DNA of 64,000 bases from DATEGZ01 sp035279905. GTDB taxonomy: Bacteria; Acidobacteriota; Vicinamibacteria; Vicinamibacterales; SCN-69-37. Location: positions 1-64,000 of the forward strand of contig DATEGZ010000079.1 of the NCBI GenBank assembly GCA_035279905.1, in the 5' to 3' direction. The first letter of the stretch is position 1, and each line of letters begins with the position of its first letter. Below, in pieces: positions 14,538 through 22,358 of the stretch. The position numbers were made by a program, and so were the translations under genes. The notes under the pieces are model-generated. The model saw only the letters and a list, made by a program, of their open reading frames with translations. It was not told the origin of the DNA and searched no databases.

Positions 14538-16856
14538 ATGCCCGTTCGTAGATCCGCTCGCTTCAAATTTTCTTCCTTCAACCTGTCGTTCGTCGCGCTC
14601 GCAATAATCGTGATGTTTACGACGCCGGTATTCGCCGACACCGTGCGCGGACGCGTCGTCGATCCGCAGGATCGGCCGATTGCGCGCGCCAACGTGCTGA
14701 TCCTGCGCGGCCAAACCGTCGTCGCCAGCGCCGCGACCGACGCGGACGGCCGCTTTGCCGCCGTGACGCTCGCGCCCGGCCGCTACGACGTCAGCGTCGT
14801 CGCGCCCGGCTTGCGCGCGCAGGTCCAGACGATCGACGTCACGCCCGATTCGTCGGCCGATCTCACGTTCAAGCTGGCGATCGCCGCGCGGAGCGAGTCC
14901 GTGTTCGTGTCGGCGACGCACGTCGACTCGGCGATGTCGCGCACGAGCGACAGCGTGACGGCGATCACGCGCGACGATCTCGACGCGCATCAGATCAACA
15001 CGGCCTCCGACAGCTTGCGCTTCGTGCCGGGCCTGACCGTCGTGCAGTCCGGCAGCCGCGGCGCCGTGACGTCGCTCTTCCCGCGCGGCGGTGAATCCGA
15101 CTACACGCTCGTGCTCGTGGATGGCATTCCGCAGAACTCGTTCGGCGGCGGCTTCGACGCGGCGCACCTCGGCACCGCCGACATCGATCGCATCGAGATC
15201 GTGCGCGGCCCGCAAAGCGCGCTTTACGGCAGCGGCGCGATCGGCGGGCTCGTGCAGATCATCACGAAGCAAGGCGGCCCGCTCCGCGCCGATGCGCACG
15301 TCGAGGGCGGCGGCTACGGGACATGGGAGAGCGGCGCGTCGGCCGCCGGATCGTCGGGCGCATGGCGATGGGGCGCCGCGATCGATGGCCTCTCGACCGA
15401 CGGCGACACGCGATTCCGGGACAACCTCGGCGCGCGCGTGACGAACGACGACTACAACCGCTTCAACGCCTCGGGCGGCGTCGGCTGGTCGGACCGTCCT
15501 GACCGCAGCCTCCGCTTCGACGTGCGGGGCGGCCGGAACGAAGGCGGATTTCCCGGCCCGTACGGCTCCGATCCGCTCCACCGCTACGGCGGGCTGGACA
15601 CGTTCGCGCGCGGCACGAACACGCTCGGCGAATTCGGGGCGGCCGCGCTCTTCGGCTCGGCCAGCCGCCTCCGGCACCACGCGAACGTGACGTTCGCCAA
15701 CCTCAAGAACGAGTTCGTGAACGAGTCCTTCACCAATCCCGGTACGACCGGCGATCCGTCGTTCGACCGCACGCGGCGCGCGACGCTGCGGTACCAGTTC
15801 GATCTCAACCGGCGCGCGCTCGGCCTCTCGGGCGGCGTGGAGTACACCCACGAGCGCGCCGAGAACTCGTTCGTCACCGGCCCGAACTTCGACGACAAGC
15901 TGCCGATCAACCGCAACGACACGGGCTTCTTCGTCGAGGCGCGTCCGGTGCTCGGCGAGCGCGCGTTCGTCACGGCGGGCCTGCGCGTCGAGCGCATCTC
16001 ACGCGACGCGCTCGCGGCCGACGGCTCGGCGTTCGGCCGGCCGACGGACCTGCCTGCGGACGTCGTCTGGTCCGTGAACCCGAAGGTGTCCGCCGCGTGG
16101 TACCTCCGCCCGGCCAGCGCCGCACCGGCCGGGGGCCTTGGCGCGGGCTGGACGAAAATCCGCGGCGGCGCCGGCACCGGGATCAAGCCGCCCACGACGT
16201 TCGACATCGGCTTCACGAACAACCCGAATCTCAAGCCCGAGCGCAGCAAGAGCTACGACCTCGGGATCGAGCAGGCGCTGGCCGGCTCGGCGGTGATCGT
16301 GGACCTCACGTGGTTTTCCAACCACTACGACGACTTGATTGTCGCCGTGCCGACGCAGATCGCCGGTCCGCAGAAGTACCGTACGGACAACATCGCGAAC
16401 GCGCGGTCGCGCGGGCTCGAGTTCGGCGCAAGCGCGCGCTTCCCCGCCGGCGTCGCCGTCCGCGGATCGTGGACCTGGCTCGACACCGAAGTCCTTGGCG
16501 TGGACGGTCTGGCGACGTTCGCGCCGGCGCCGTACAAGGTCGGCGATCGGCTCTTCCGGCGTCCACCGCAACAGGGATCGCTGGACGTCACGTGGACGGC
16601 CGGCCGGACGGTGATCTTCGGCACCGTGAACGGCCGCGGCACGATGACGGACGTCGAGCCGAACTTCGGATCGCCGACGTTCGACAACCCGGGCTACGCG
16701 GTGGCGTCGATCGGCGCGTCGTTCAAGTTGACGCCGATGCTGGTCGTGACCGCGCGCGTGAGCAACCTGTTCGATCGCGCCTACGAGGAGGCGCTCGGGT
16801 ATCCCGCGCTCGGTCGATCGGCCATGATAGGCGTTCGTGTTACTTCACGCCGCTAG
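14538..16856 (+). CDS. btuB: TonB-dependent outer-membrane receptor for cobalamin (BtuB-like)
   Basis: 772 residues from ATG 14538, preceded by GAGGGAGG. A signal segment (FVALAIIVMFTTPVFA) is followed by a carboxypeptidase-regulatory-like domain (RGRVVDPQDRPIARANV), then the plug (GESDYTLVLVDGIPQNSFGG; IEIVRGPQSALYGSGAIGG) and a beta-barrel ending VSNLFDRAYEEALGYPALGR. Specificity for corrinoids is inferred from the riboswitch immediately upstream and from the ABC-uptake genes overlapping its 3' end. The extra N-terminal domain is usual for acidobacterial receptors but not for E. coli BtuB. Confidence 0.92.
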   Translation: MPVRRSARFKFSSFNLSFVALAIIVMFTTPVFADTVRGRVVDPQDRPIARANVLILRGQTVVASAATDADGRFAAVTLAPGRYDVSVVAPGLRAQVQTIDVTPDSSADLTFKLAIAARSESVFVSATHVDSAMSRTSDSVTAITRDDLDAHQINTASDSLRFVPGLTVVQSGSRGAVTSLFPRGGESDYTLVLVDGIPQNSFGGGFDAAHLGTADIDRIEIVRGPQSALYGSGAIGGLVQIITKQGGPLRADAHVEGGGYGTWESGASAAGSSGAWRWGAAIDGLSTDGDTRFRDNLGARVTNDDYNRFNASGGVGWSDRPDRSLRFDVRGGRNEGGFPGPYGSDPLHRYGGLDTFARGTNTLGEFGAAALFGSASRLRHHANVTFANLKNEFVNESFTNPGTTGDPSFDRTRRATLRYQFDLNRRALGLSGGVEYTHERAENSFVTGPNFDDKLPINRNDTGFFVEARPVLGERAFVTAGLRVERISRDALAADGSAFGRPTDLPADVVWSVNPKVSAAWYLRPASAAPAGGLGAGWTKIRGGAGTGIKPPTTFDIGFTNNPNLKPERSKSYDLGIEQALAGSAVIVDLTWFSNHYDDLIVAVPTQIAGPQKYRTDNIANARSRGLEFGASARFPAGVAVRGSWTWLDTEVLGVDGLATFAPAPYKVGDRLFRRPPQQGSLDVTWTAGRTVIFGTVNGRGTMTDVEPNFGSPTFDNPGYAVASIGASFKLTPMLVVTARVSNLFDRAYEEALGYPALGRSAMIGVRVTSRR

Positions 16857-17604
16857 CCTGCGCTTCGGCTACATGCCGGCGAGACGCGTCATCGACGACG
16901 TCTCGCTGGACGTGACGGAAGGCGCAGCGGTCGGCATCCTCGGCCCGAACGGATCGGGCAAGACCACGCTCATGCGGCTCCTGTCCGGGGGACTTCGCCC
17001 CCAGGCAGGGGCCGTCGCGCTCGACGGCGCCGATCTCGGATCGTTCCGTCCGACGTCGCTGGCGCGGCGCATCGCGGTGGTTCCGCAGGAGACGTCGCTC
17101 GCCTTCGACTACACGGCGCTCGAGATCGTATTGATGGGACGCTACCCGCACCTCGGCGCGTTCGAGATCGAAGGACCGCACGATCTGGCGATGGCCGAGG
17201 CCGCGCTCGAATCGACGGGCACGCGCGGGCTCGCCGAGCGCGCGTTTCGGTCGCTCAGCGGCGGCGAGAAGCAGCGTGTGATCATCGCGTCAGCGCTCGC
17301 GCAAACCGCCGACGGCGAGGGCGCCGGCCTGCTGCTCCTCGACGAGCCGACGGCGTCGCTCGATTTGCGCTATCAGCTCGAGATCGGCGCGCTCGTCACG
17401 AGGCTGCGGAAGGAGCGCGGCATCACGGTGGTGGTCTCGACGCACGATCTGCACTTTGCGGCGGCCGTGTGCACGGAGATCGTGATGCTGGCCGACGGGC
17501 GCGTGCTTGCCCGGGGAACGCCTGGCGAGATCCTCACGCCCGCGTCCGTGGGCACGCTCTACGGCATCGATCCCGCAGTCGCGGCGCGGTTTGTGAACCG
17601 ATGA
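16837..17604 (+). CDS. btuD: ABC transporter ATPase, cobalamin/iron-complex type (BtuD-like)
   Basis: 255 residues beginning at GTG 16837, inside the last 20 bp of the receptor gene. Walker A GPNGSGKT, signature LSGGEKQRV, Walker B LLLLDEP and the H-loop STHDLH are all intact. It powers uptake through the FecCD-type permease that follows with a 4-bp overlap. FhuC/FecE-type substrates would be alternatives, but the riboswitch at the head of the operon favours cobalamin. Confidence 0.92.
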   Translation: MLLHAASLRFGYMPARRVIDDVSLDVTEGAAVGILGPNGSGKTTLMRLLSGGLRPQAGAVALDGADLGSFRPTSLARRIAVVPQETSLAFDYTALEIVLMGRYPHLGAFEIEGPHDLAMAEAALESTGTRGLAERAFRSLSGGEKQRVIIASALAQTADGEGAGLLLLDEPTASLDLRYQLEIGALVTRLRKERGITVVVSTHDLHFAAAVCTEIVMLADGRVLARGTPGEILTPASVGTLYGIDPAVAARFVNR

Positions 17605-18599
17605 ACGCGATCCCACTGAAACGCGGCCTCCCGATCGTGGCGCTTGGCGGCGTCACGCTCGTGGTCGTGACGCTCGCCGCGCCGTTCATCGGATCGACCG
17701 ATCTGCACGTGGCGCGCGTGTTCAGCCGCACGCTGCCGTTTGCGGACAACGTGGACGCGCAGATCTTTTTTCTCGCGCGTTTGCCTCGCGCGTTCGCCGC
17801 CGCGCTCGTCGGCTGCACGCTCTCGGCGGCGGGCGTCGTCTTTCAGGGGCTGCTGCGCAATCCTCTCGCCACGCCGTACACGCTCGGCGTGTCGGCAGGA
17901 GCGGCGCTCGGCGCGATGATCGCGATCACGTTCGGCGCGGCCTGGCCGGTCGGCGGCGTCGCGACCGCCAGCCTCGCCGGCGCGCTGCTCGCCGTGCTCG
18001 TCGTCTACGCCCTGGCCAGCGCGCGGCATCGCGGGCTTTCGACGACCGTGCTGCTGCTGGCGGGCGTAACGCTCAACGCGTTTTTCTCGGCGCTGATCCT
18101 GTTCGTGCAGTACCTCAGCAACTTCGCCGACACCTATCGCGCGCTGCGCTGGCTCATGGGGGATCTCGACGTCGCCAGCTACCTGCCTCTGCTCGCGGCG
18201 CTGCCGTTCATCATCGTGGCGTTCAGCGCGTTTGCGTGGCTGGCGCGCCCGCTGAATCTGCTGAGCCTTGGCGCGGAGGCGGCTGGCACTCGCGGGGTGA
18301 ACGTCGTGCTCGCTCAGCGCGTCGCGTTCTTCAGCGCGTCGATCGCGACGGGCGCGGCCGTGTCTGTGGGCGGACCAATCGGATTCGTCGGCATCATCGT
18401 GCCGCACCTGGCGCGGCTCGTCGTCGGCGCCGATCATCGCCTCGTGCTGCCGGCGTCGGCGCTCTTCGGCGGGGCGTTCCTGGTGGCGTGCGACGTGCTC
18501 GCGCGCACGTCGTTTGCGCCGCTCGAGCTGCCCGTGGGCATCGTCACGGCGTTGATCGGCGGGCCGTTCTTTCTCTGGTTGCTCCTGAGGCGGCGATGA
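17601..18599 (+). CDS. btuC: FecCD-family permease (BtuC-like)
   Basis: 332 residues from ATG 17601, overlapping the ATPase stop in ATGA. Multiple hydrophobic helices with family landmarks LPRAFAAALVGCTLSAAG, GLLRNPLATPYTLGVSAGA, GGPIGFVGIIVPHLARL and GADHRLVLPASAL, and the terminal ELPVGIVTALIGGPFFLWLL. It forms the dimeric membrane channel of the B12 importer with the adjacent ATPase. Confidence 0.93.
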   Translation: MNAIPLKRGLPIVALGGVTLVVVTLAAPFIGSTDLHVARVFSRTLPFADNVDAQIFFLARLPRAFAAALVGCTLSAAGVVFQGLLRNPLATPYTLGVSAGAALGAMIAITFGAAWPVGGVATASLAGALLAVLVVYALASARHRGLSTTVLLLAGVTLNAFFSALILFVQYLSNFADTYRALRWLMGDLDVASYLPLLAALPFIIVAFSAFAWLARPLNLLSLGAEAAGTRGVNVVLAQRVAFFSASIATGAAVSVGGPIGFVGIIVPHLARLVVGADHRLVLPASALFGGAFLVACDVLARTSFAPLELPVGIVTALIGGPFFLWLLLRRR

Positions 18600-19462
18600 G
18601 ACGACGCACCTGGCTTCGATCGGGACTCGCGATTGCCCTCGGATGGCTGCTCGCGCAGTCGCCGGGGACGGCGCAGGCACGACACCGGATTGTCTCGCTC
18701 GTGCCGGCGGTCACCGAAATGCTCTTTGCACTTGGCGCCGGCGACGAGGTGATCGGCGTGTCGAGCTACGACCACTACCCGCCCGCCGTGGAGTCGCGGA
18801 CGCGCGTGGGCGCGCTCGTCGATCCGGATTTCGAGCGGATTCTGTCACTCAGGCCGGATCTCGTGATCGTCTACGGCACGCAGAACGATCTCGTGACGCG
18901 GCTGGGCCGCGCCAGCGTGCCGGTGTTCAACTACGAGCACGCGGGGCTGGCAGACATCACGGTCACGATTCGCAAGCTCGGCGACCGGATTGGCCGGAGC
19001 GCCGAAGCCAAGCACGAGGTCGATCGGATCGAGAACGGCCTCGCCGACTTCCGCCGGCGCGCCTCGGGCCAGCCGCGGCCGCGCACCGCGCTGATTTTCG
19101 AGCGCGACGCCGGCAGCCTGCGCGGCATGTTCGCCAGCGCAGGCATCGGCTTCCTGCACGACATGCTGGAGGTCGCCGGCGGTGACGATGCGTTCGGCGA
19201 CGTGCAGCGACAGAGCCTGCAGCTCTCCGTCGAGGCGCTGCTCGCGCGCGCGCCGGAGGTGATCCTAGAGCTGCGGCCCGACGAGGGCTGGTCCGCCGCG
19301 CGAATCGCGCAGGAACGTGACGTGTGGAAGACGCTCGCGTCGGTGCCGGCTATCCGCAACGGCCGGCTCTACATCCTCGCCGACCAGCGCGTGCTCGTTC
19401 CGGGTCCTCGTGTCGTCGATGGCGTCGCCTTGATGTTCGCGGCGCTGCACCCGGGCAAGTAA
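18596..19462 (+). CDS. btuF: Periplasmic cobalamin-binding protein (BtuF-like)
   Basis: 288 residues from ATG 18596, overlapping the permease stop by 4 bp. A signal peptide (LRSGLAIALGWLLAQSPGTAQA) is followed by a class III substrate-binding fold: RIVSLVPAVTEMLFALGAGDEVIGVSSYD, then LRPDLVIVYG and a C-terminal half starting near residue 150. The protein delivers corrinoid to the BtuCD-like transporter. Last gene of the riboswitch-controlled operon. Confidence 0.9.
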   Translation: MRRRTWLRSGLAIALGWLLAQSPGTAQARHRIVSLVPAVTEMLFALGAGDEVIGVSSYDHYPPAVESRTRVGALVDPDFERILSLRPDLVIVYGTQNDLVTRLGRASVPVFNYEHAGLADITVTIRKLGDRIGRSAEAKHEVDRIENGLADFRRRASGQPRPRTALIFERDAGSLRGMFASAGIGFLHDMLEVAGGDDAFGDVQRQSLQLSVEALLARAPEVILELRPDEGWSAARIAQERDVWKTLASVPAIRNGRLYILADQRVLVPGPRVVDGVALMFAALHPGK

Positions 19463-19471
19463 GAGCCGGCG

Positions 19472-20326
19472 CTATTTGATCGCGAAGTCCCACGCGAGCG
19501 CGAAGGCGCGGCCTGCGCCGCTCGTCGACAATACGTCTGCGCCGGCTAACTTTTTCTTGCCGGCGCTCGGCCGGAGGACGACGGCGTACTGCCCCGCCGG
19601 GAGATCGCCAGCTGGATGAATCTTGACGGCGCCGCGCTCGAGGAGCTGACTCTCCGAGCGGACCACATCCTGCTTGAGATCTTTCGACAGATCCCAGTCC
19701 GAGGCGGTCCGCGACGCGAGGTCCGCGCTGCCGCGAGCGATGGCGACCTGCCGGCCGCCCGAGGCCGACGGAGTGAGACGAATCAGCGCCGGCGCGAGAT
19801 CGTCGGGACTCACACCCGGCACGTCCTTGAACATGACGACGAAGGCGGGACGGCGAACGTCGAGCACGCGGTCAGCGGCACTTCCCTCGACGATCCACGT
19901 CCACGTTTGCGCGTCGTGCGTGGCCTTCGCCGCGTGGGGCGTCACCCACGTCGTGGAGCCGTTGACGTCAACAGCCACAGACATGCCGTCAACCGTCGTC
20001 ACGGGCGTGGGCGTTGGCGCGGATGCCGGGGCGGCGGGCGCCGGAGCGCCGGACGCCTTCGCGATCGCCGAGACCTTCTTTGAAATGTAGGCTTCGATGC
20101 GAATGCTGCCGACCGACACGCGGACTTTGAACCAGTCGCCTTCGACAGCCATGAGCTGAAGCAGCGTGCCGGACGGCACCTGCGTGACGACTGGCGCGCG
20201 ATCGTTCGCTTCCGATCGGATGTTTGCGCGCGGCACCGTGACTTTGACGCTTGCGTCGTCCTGCGCCGCGAGTCCCACGGCCACCAGTGCGGCGACCGCG
20301 ATCGCGCTGAGCGTCCGCGCGATCAC
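19472..20326 (-). CDS. Secreted SH3b-domain protein of unknown role
   Basis: 284 residues from GTG 20326, which overlaps the mqnD stop in GTGA. Signal peptide TLSAIAVAALVAVGLAAQ, then a bacterial SH3 segment (VKVTVPRANIRSEANDRAPVVTQVPSGTLLQLMAVEGDWFKV, quoted here only as the region at residues 24-66). A proline/alanine/threonine linker follows, and a C-terminal domain (about residues 115-284) with no recognised family. SH3b domains often bind cell-wall material. Coupling to mqnD may be only transcriptional. Confidence 0.7.
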   Translation of the reverse strand: MIARTLSAIAVAALVAVGLAAQDDASVKVTVPRANIRSEANDRAPVVTQVPSGTLLQLMAVEGDWFKVRVSVGSIRIEAYISKKVSAIAKASGAPAPAAPASAPTPTPVTTVDGMSVAVDVNGSTTWVTPHAAKATHDAQTWTWIVEGSAADRVLDVRRPAFVVMFKDVPGVSPDDLAPALIRLTPSASGGRQVAIARGSADLASRTASDWDLSKDLKQDVVRSESQLLERGAVKIHPAGDLPAGQYAVVLRPSAGKKKLAGADVLSTSGAGRAFALAWDFAIK

Positions 20327-21162
20327 ACGAACTCCACCGCGATCGGCTTGGGAATCAGCTGCTCGCGGTACGCGTCGGCGAAAAACCGTTCGAGCGCCGC
20401 GCGGCCGCGCGTGCCGTAGTCGAGCGTGAGGCCGTTCACGTACATGCCGACGAACTTGTCGGTGTCGCGCTTGTCGAGCCCGCGGCCGAACTGCTGCGCG
20501 TATTCGACCGCCGCCACGCGATTGGCCAGGGCGTGCGCGATGCTGTCGTGCAGCATCTTCGACACCGCCTTCATCGTCTCCGGCCCGAGGTCGCGACGGA
20601 TGACGTTGCCGCCGAGCGGCAGCGGCAAGCCGGCCGTGCGTTCGAACCACCACTCGCCGAGGTCGACGATCTTGTGCAGCCCTTCGGCGCGGTACGTGAG
20701 CTGGCCTTCGTGAATGAGCAAGCCCGCATCGACCTTGCCCTCGGCGACCGCCTGCTGGATCTGATCGAACGGCAGGATCTCGTACTCGAACGTCGGATCG
20801 TACAGCTGCAGCGTGAGGAACGCGGACGTCAGCCGGCCCGGCACGCCGATCTTGAGGCCCGCGAGCGTGCCTTTGCCCGGCGGCCGCGTCATCGGCTCGC
20901 GCGCGACGAGGATCGGGCCGTACTTGTCGCCCATGCTGGCGCCGTGCGGCAGGAGCGCGTAGCGATCGGCCAGGTGCGCGTACGCGTGAAACGAGACGGC
21001 CGTGACCTCGTAGCGTCCTTCGAAGGCGGCGCGGTTCAGCGACTCGATGTCCGACAGGACCTGGTCGACCTCGAAGCCGTCCGTCCGGACGGCGCCGCTC
21101 GCCAGGCCGTAGAACATGAACGCGTCATCGGAATCGGGGCTATGCGCGACGGTGATCTTCAT
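20323..21162 (-). CDS. mqnD: 1,4-dihydroxy-6-naphthoate synthase MqnD
   Basis: 279 residues. The opening HSPDSDDAFMFYGLASG is diagnostic of MqnD; further landmarks are KIGVPGRLTSAFLTLQL, AGLLIHEGQLTY and LPLGGNVIRRDLG. The enzyme releases 1,4-dihydroxy-6-naphthoate from cyclic dehypoxanthine futalosine. With mqnE and ubiE in the same window this supports menaquinone synthesis by the futalosine route. It starts within the last 23 bp of the cysteine desulfurase gene and overlaps the SH3b gene at the other end. Confidence 0.94.
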   Translation of the reverse strand: MKITVAHSPDSDDAFMFYGLASGAVRTDGFEVDQVLSDIESLNRAAFEGRYEVTAVSFHAYAHLADRYALLPHGASMGDKYGPILVAREPMTRPPGKGTLAGLKIGVPGRLTSAFLTLQLYDPTFEYEILPFDQIQQAVAEGKVDAGLLIHEGQLTYRAEGLHKIVDLGEWWFERTAGLPLPLGGNVIRRDLGPETMKAVSKMLHDSIAHALANRVAAVEYAQQFGRGLDKRDTDKFVGMYVNGLTLDYGTRGRAALERFFADAYREQLIPKPIAVEFV

Positions 21163-22342
21163 TGGCAGTCGTCATGGAGCGAGTGTGCGAGCCGGGCGCC
21201 GTGTCGCGCAGCTTGCGGACCACGGTCGTGAATTTCTCGATGGTGTAGTCGATCTCTTCGTCGGTCGTGAACCGGCCGATCCCGAAGCGGATCGTGGCGG
21301 CGTTGCCGGACGCGTCGCCGCCGATGGCCTGCAGGACGTGCGACGGCTCGGCAGAGGCCGATCCGCACGCCGATCCCGCGGACACGGCGATGTCACTGAT
21401 GCCGACGATGAGCGACGCGTGATCGACATCCGCGAAGCTCACGTGCAGGTTGTGCGGCAGCCGGTGCTCGAGCGATCCGTTGACGGTGACGCCTTCGATG
21501 CCCGCGCGCAGCCCGGCCAGCAGCCGATCGCGCAAGGTCGCGAGCCGCGCGCTCTCCTCCGCCATCTCAGCGCGGCCGATCGCGCACGCCTGGCCGAGGC
21601 CGACGATGCCCGGGACGTTGAGCGTGCCGGATCGCATCCCGCGCTCCTGCCCGCCGCCGATGATGAGCGGCGCGAGCTCGGTGCGCCTGCGGACGTGCAG
21701 CGCGCCGCAGCCCTTCGGGCCGTACATCTTGTGGCCCGTGAGCGACAGCAGATCGATCTGCATCGTGTTGACGTCGATGGGAATCTTGCCGGCGGCCTGC
21801 GCGGCGTCGACGTGCAGGAGCGCGCCCGCGGCGTGCGCGAGCGCGCCAATCTCGGCGAGCGCCTGAATCACGCCGATCTCGTTGTTGGCGGCCATCACGC
21901 TGACGAGCGCCGTCGGTGACGCCAGCGCGGACGCCAGCGCGGCCAGATCGATGCGACCGTCGCGCGCGACCGGCAGAATCGTCACGCGCCAGCCCTCGGC
22001 ACCCAGCCGCTTCGACATCTCGAGCACGCTCTTGTGCTCGATGGCTGTCGTGATAATCCCGCGCCGTTCAGCCGGCGTACTCGCGGCGACGCCGTTGATC
22101 GCGAAGTTGTTCGACTCGGTCGCGCCGCTCGTGAAGATGATCTCGCGCGGCACGGCGCCGATGAGCGCAGCGACGTCGCGCCGGGCGGCCTCGACGGCTT
22201 CCTGCGCCTTCCAGCCCCACGCGTGCGACGCGGACGCCGGGTTGCCGAAGTGCTCGGTGAAGTACGGGAGCATGGCCTTCAGCACGCGCGGATCGACCGG
22301 CGTGGTCGCGTGCGAGTCGAGATAGACGGGCGCGTGCGCCAT
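21140..22342 (-). CDS. Cysteine desulfurase, NifS/IscS type
   Basis: 400 residues, PLP-dependent class V aminotransferase fold. MAHAPVYLDSHATTPVD at the start, LSLTGHKMYGPKG carrying the PLP lysine, and SAGSACGSASAEPSHVL with the persulfide cysteine in the short-loop IscS-like context. It may supply sulfur for tRNA thiolation or cofactors; the separate SufS at 31497-32729 serves the SUF operon. The C-terminus past GSHTRSM is a short extension overlapping mqnD. No iscU neighbours it. Confidence 0.93.
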   Translation of the reverse strand: MAHAPVYLDSHATTPVDPRVLKAMLPYFTEHFGNPASASHAWGWKAQEAVEAARRDVAALIGAVPREIIFTSGATESNNFAINGVAASTPAERRGIITTAIEHKSVLEMSKRLGAEGWRVTILPVARDGRIDLAALASALASPTALVSVMAANNEIGVIQALAEIGALAHAAGALLHVDAAQAAGKIPIDVNTMQIDLLSLTGHKMYGPKGCGALHVRRRTELAPLIIGGGQERGMRSGTLNVPGIVGLGQACAIGRAEMAEESARLATLRDRLLAGLRAGIEGVTVNGSLEHRLPHNLHVSFADVDHASLIVGISDIAVSAGSACGSASAEPSHVLQAIGGDASGNAATIRFGIGRFTTDEEIDYTIEKFTTVVRKLRDTAPGSHTRSMTTANEDHRRA

Positions 22343-22358
22343 CGGGCACTATTATTTC

